This document shows, in pieces, positions 51,917 through 51,921 of a DNA stretch of 51,921 nt. The position numbers were made by a program, and so were the translations under genes. How positions within the stretch are numbered: position 1 is the first letter of the stretch; every line of letters begins with the position of its first letter. Source of the stretch: Clostridia bacterium. Lineage in GTDB: Bacteria; Bacillota; Clostridia; Lachnospirales; Lachnospiraceae. The stretch is from contig QKAS01000024.1 in NCBI GenBank assembly GCA_003246295.1, forward strand, positions 1 through 51,921, given 5' to 3'. The notes under the pieces were generated by a model. It saw only the letters and a program-made list of their open reading frames with translations. It had not been told where the DNA came from and did no database searches.

Positions 51917-51921
51917 ACAAA

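Overview
The window looks like an ordinary chromosomal stretch of a low-GC, anaerobic Clostridia, most probably a gut Lachnospiraceae. Clues are the long pyrophosphate-dependent phosphofructokinase, a B12-dependent class II ribonucleotide reductase, a T-box leader, a cobalamin riboswitch, strong Shine-Dalgarno (SD) sequences with several TTG starts, intrinsic terminators and a DUF6323-like gene. I see no rRNA, tRNA, insertion sequence, integrase, phage gene or CRISPR array. No species can be named from the sequence alone.

Layout, left half. A PPi-PFK (0.2-1.8 kb) is followed by a DfsB / WYL-regulator / GyrI-like operon behind a perfect 15-bp dyad (2.0-4.2 kb). Next come a membrane-anchored XRE regulator, a GNAT, a secreted amidase, a VOC protein, a lipoprotein and an unrecognised coiled-coil protein (4.2-9.3 kb). 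A MerR / homocysteine-methyltransferase-like / Nim-like operon spans 9.3-11.5 kb. From 11.7 to 15.8 kb lie a DUF6323-like gene, a likely internally deleted partner gene, a chloramphenicol-acetyltransferase-like gene, a GNAT and an Lsa-type ABC-F ribosome protection gene with a regulatory leader. A class II RNR (minus strand), a ProX-like editing protein, an SPFH / ribbon-helix-helix / hemerythrin group, a beta-helix lipoprotein and a flavodoxin-like reductase with a two-gene ABC exporter follow (15.9-25.2 kb).

Layout, right half. A T-box controls an aminotransferase; a TTG-started ClC transporter follows. Then come two linked cofactor operons: nadA-nadB-nadC (28.6-31.8 kb) and, behind a perfect consensus-like promoter and a cobalamin riboswitch, btuF-btuC-btuD-cbiA-cobT-cobS-cobC-cbiB-cobD-cbiP (32.1-42.5 kb). 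NadC makes nicotinate mononucleotide, the co-substrate of CobT, so the two operons are metabolically joined. Adenosylcobalamin in turn serves the class II RNR of the same window. The rest is a short-chain epimerase, a divergent LysR / homoserine-dehydrogenase-like pair, an AraC-GyrI regulator, glycerol dehydrogenase with a HAD phosphatase, an AraC regulator, a GH51 arabinofuranosidase and two small proteins.

The most informative parts are regulatory: the ABC-F leader with a three-codon upstream ORF, the T-box whose acceptor bulge and specifier region point to tRNA-Val, an SD-masking 15-bp hairpin or operator in front of gldA, and a terminator-like hairpin between btuF and btuC. No wholly new multi-gene system stands out with certainty. 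The best candidates for undescribed biology are the SPFH/RHH/hemerythrin group (whose hemerythrin lacks one canonical His ligand), the DUF6323/DUF6179-like remnant, and the lipoprotein/coiled-coil pair.
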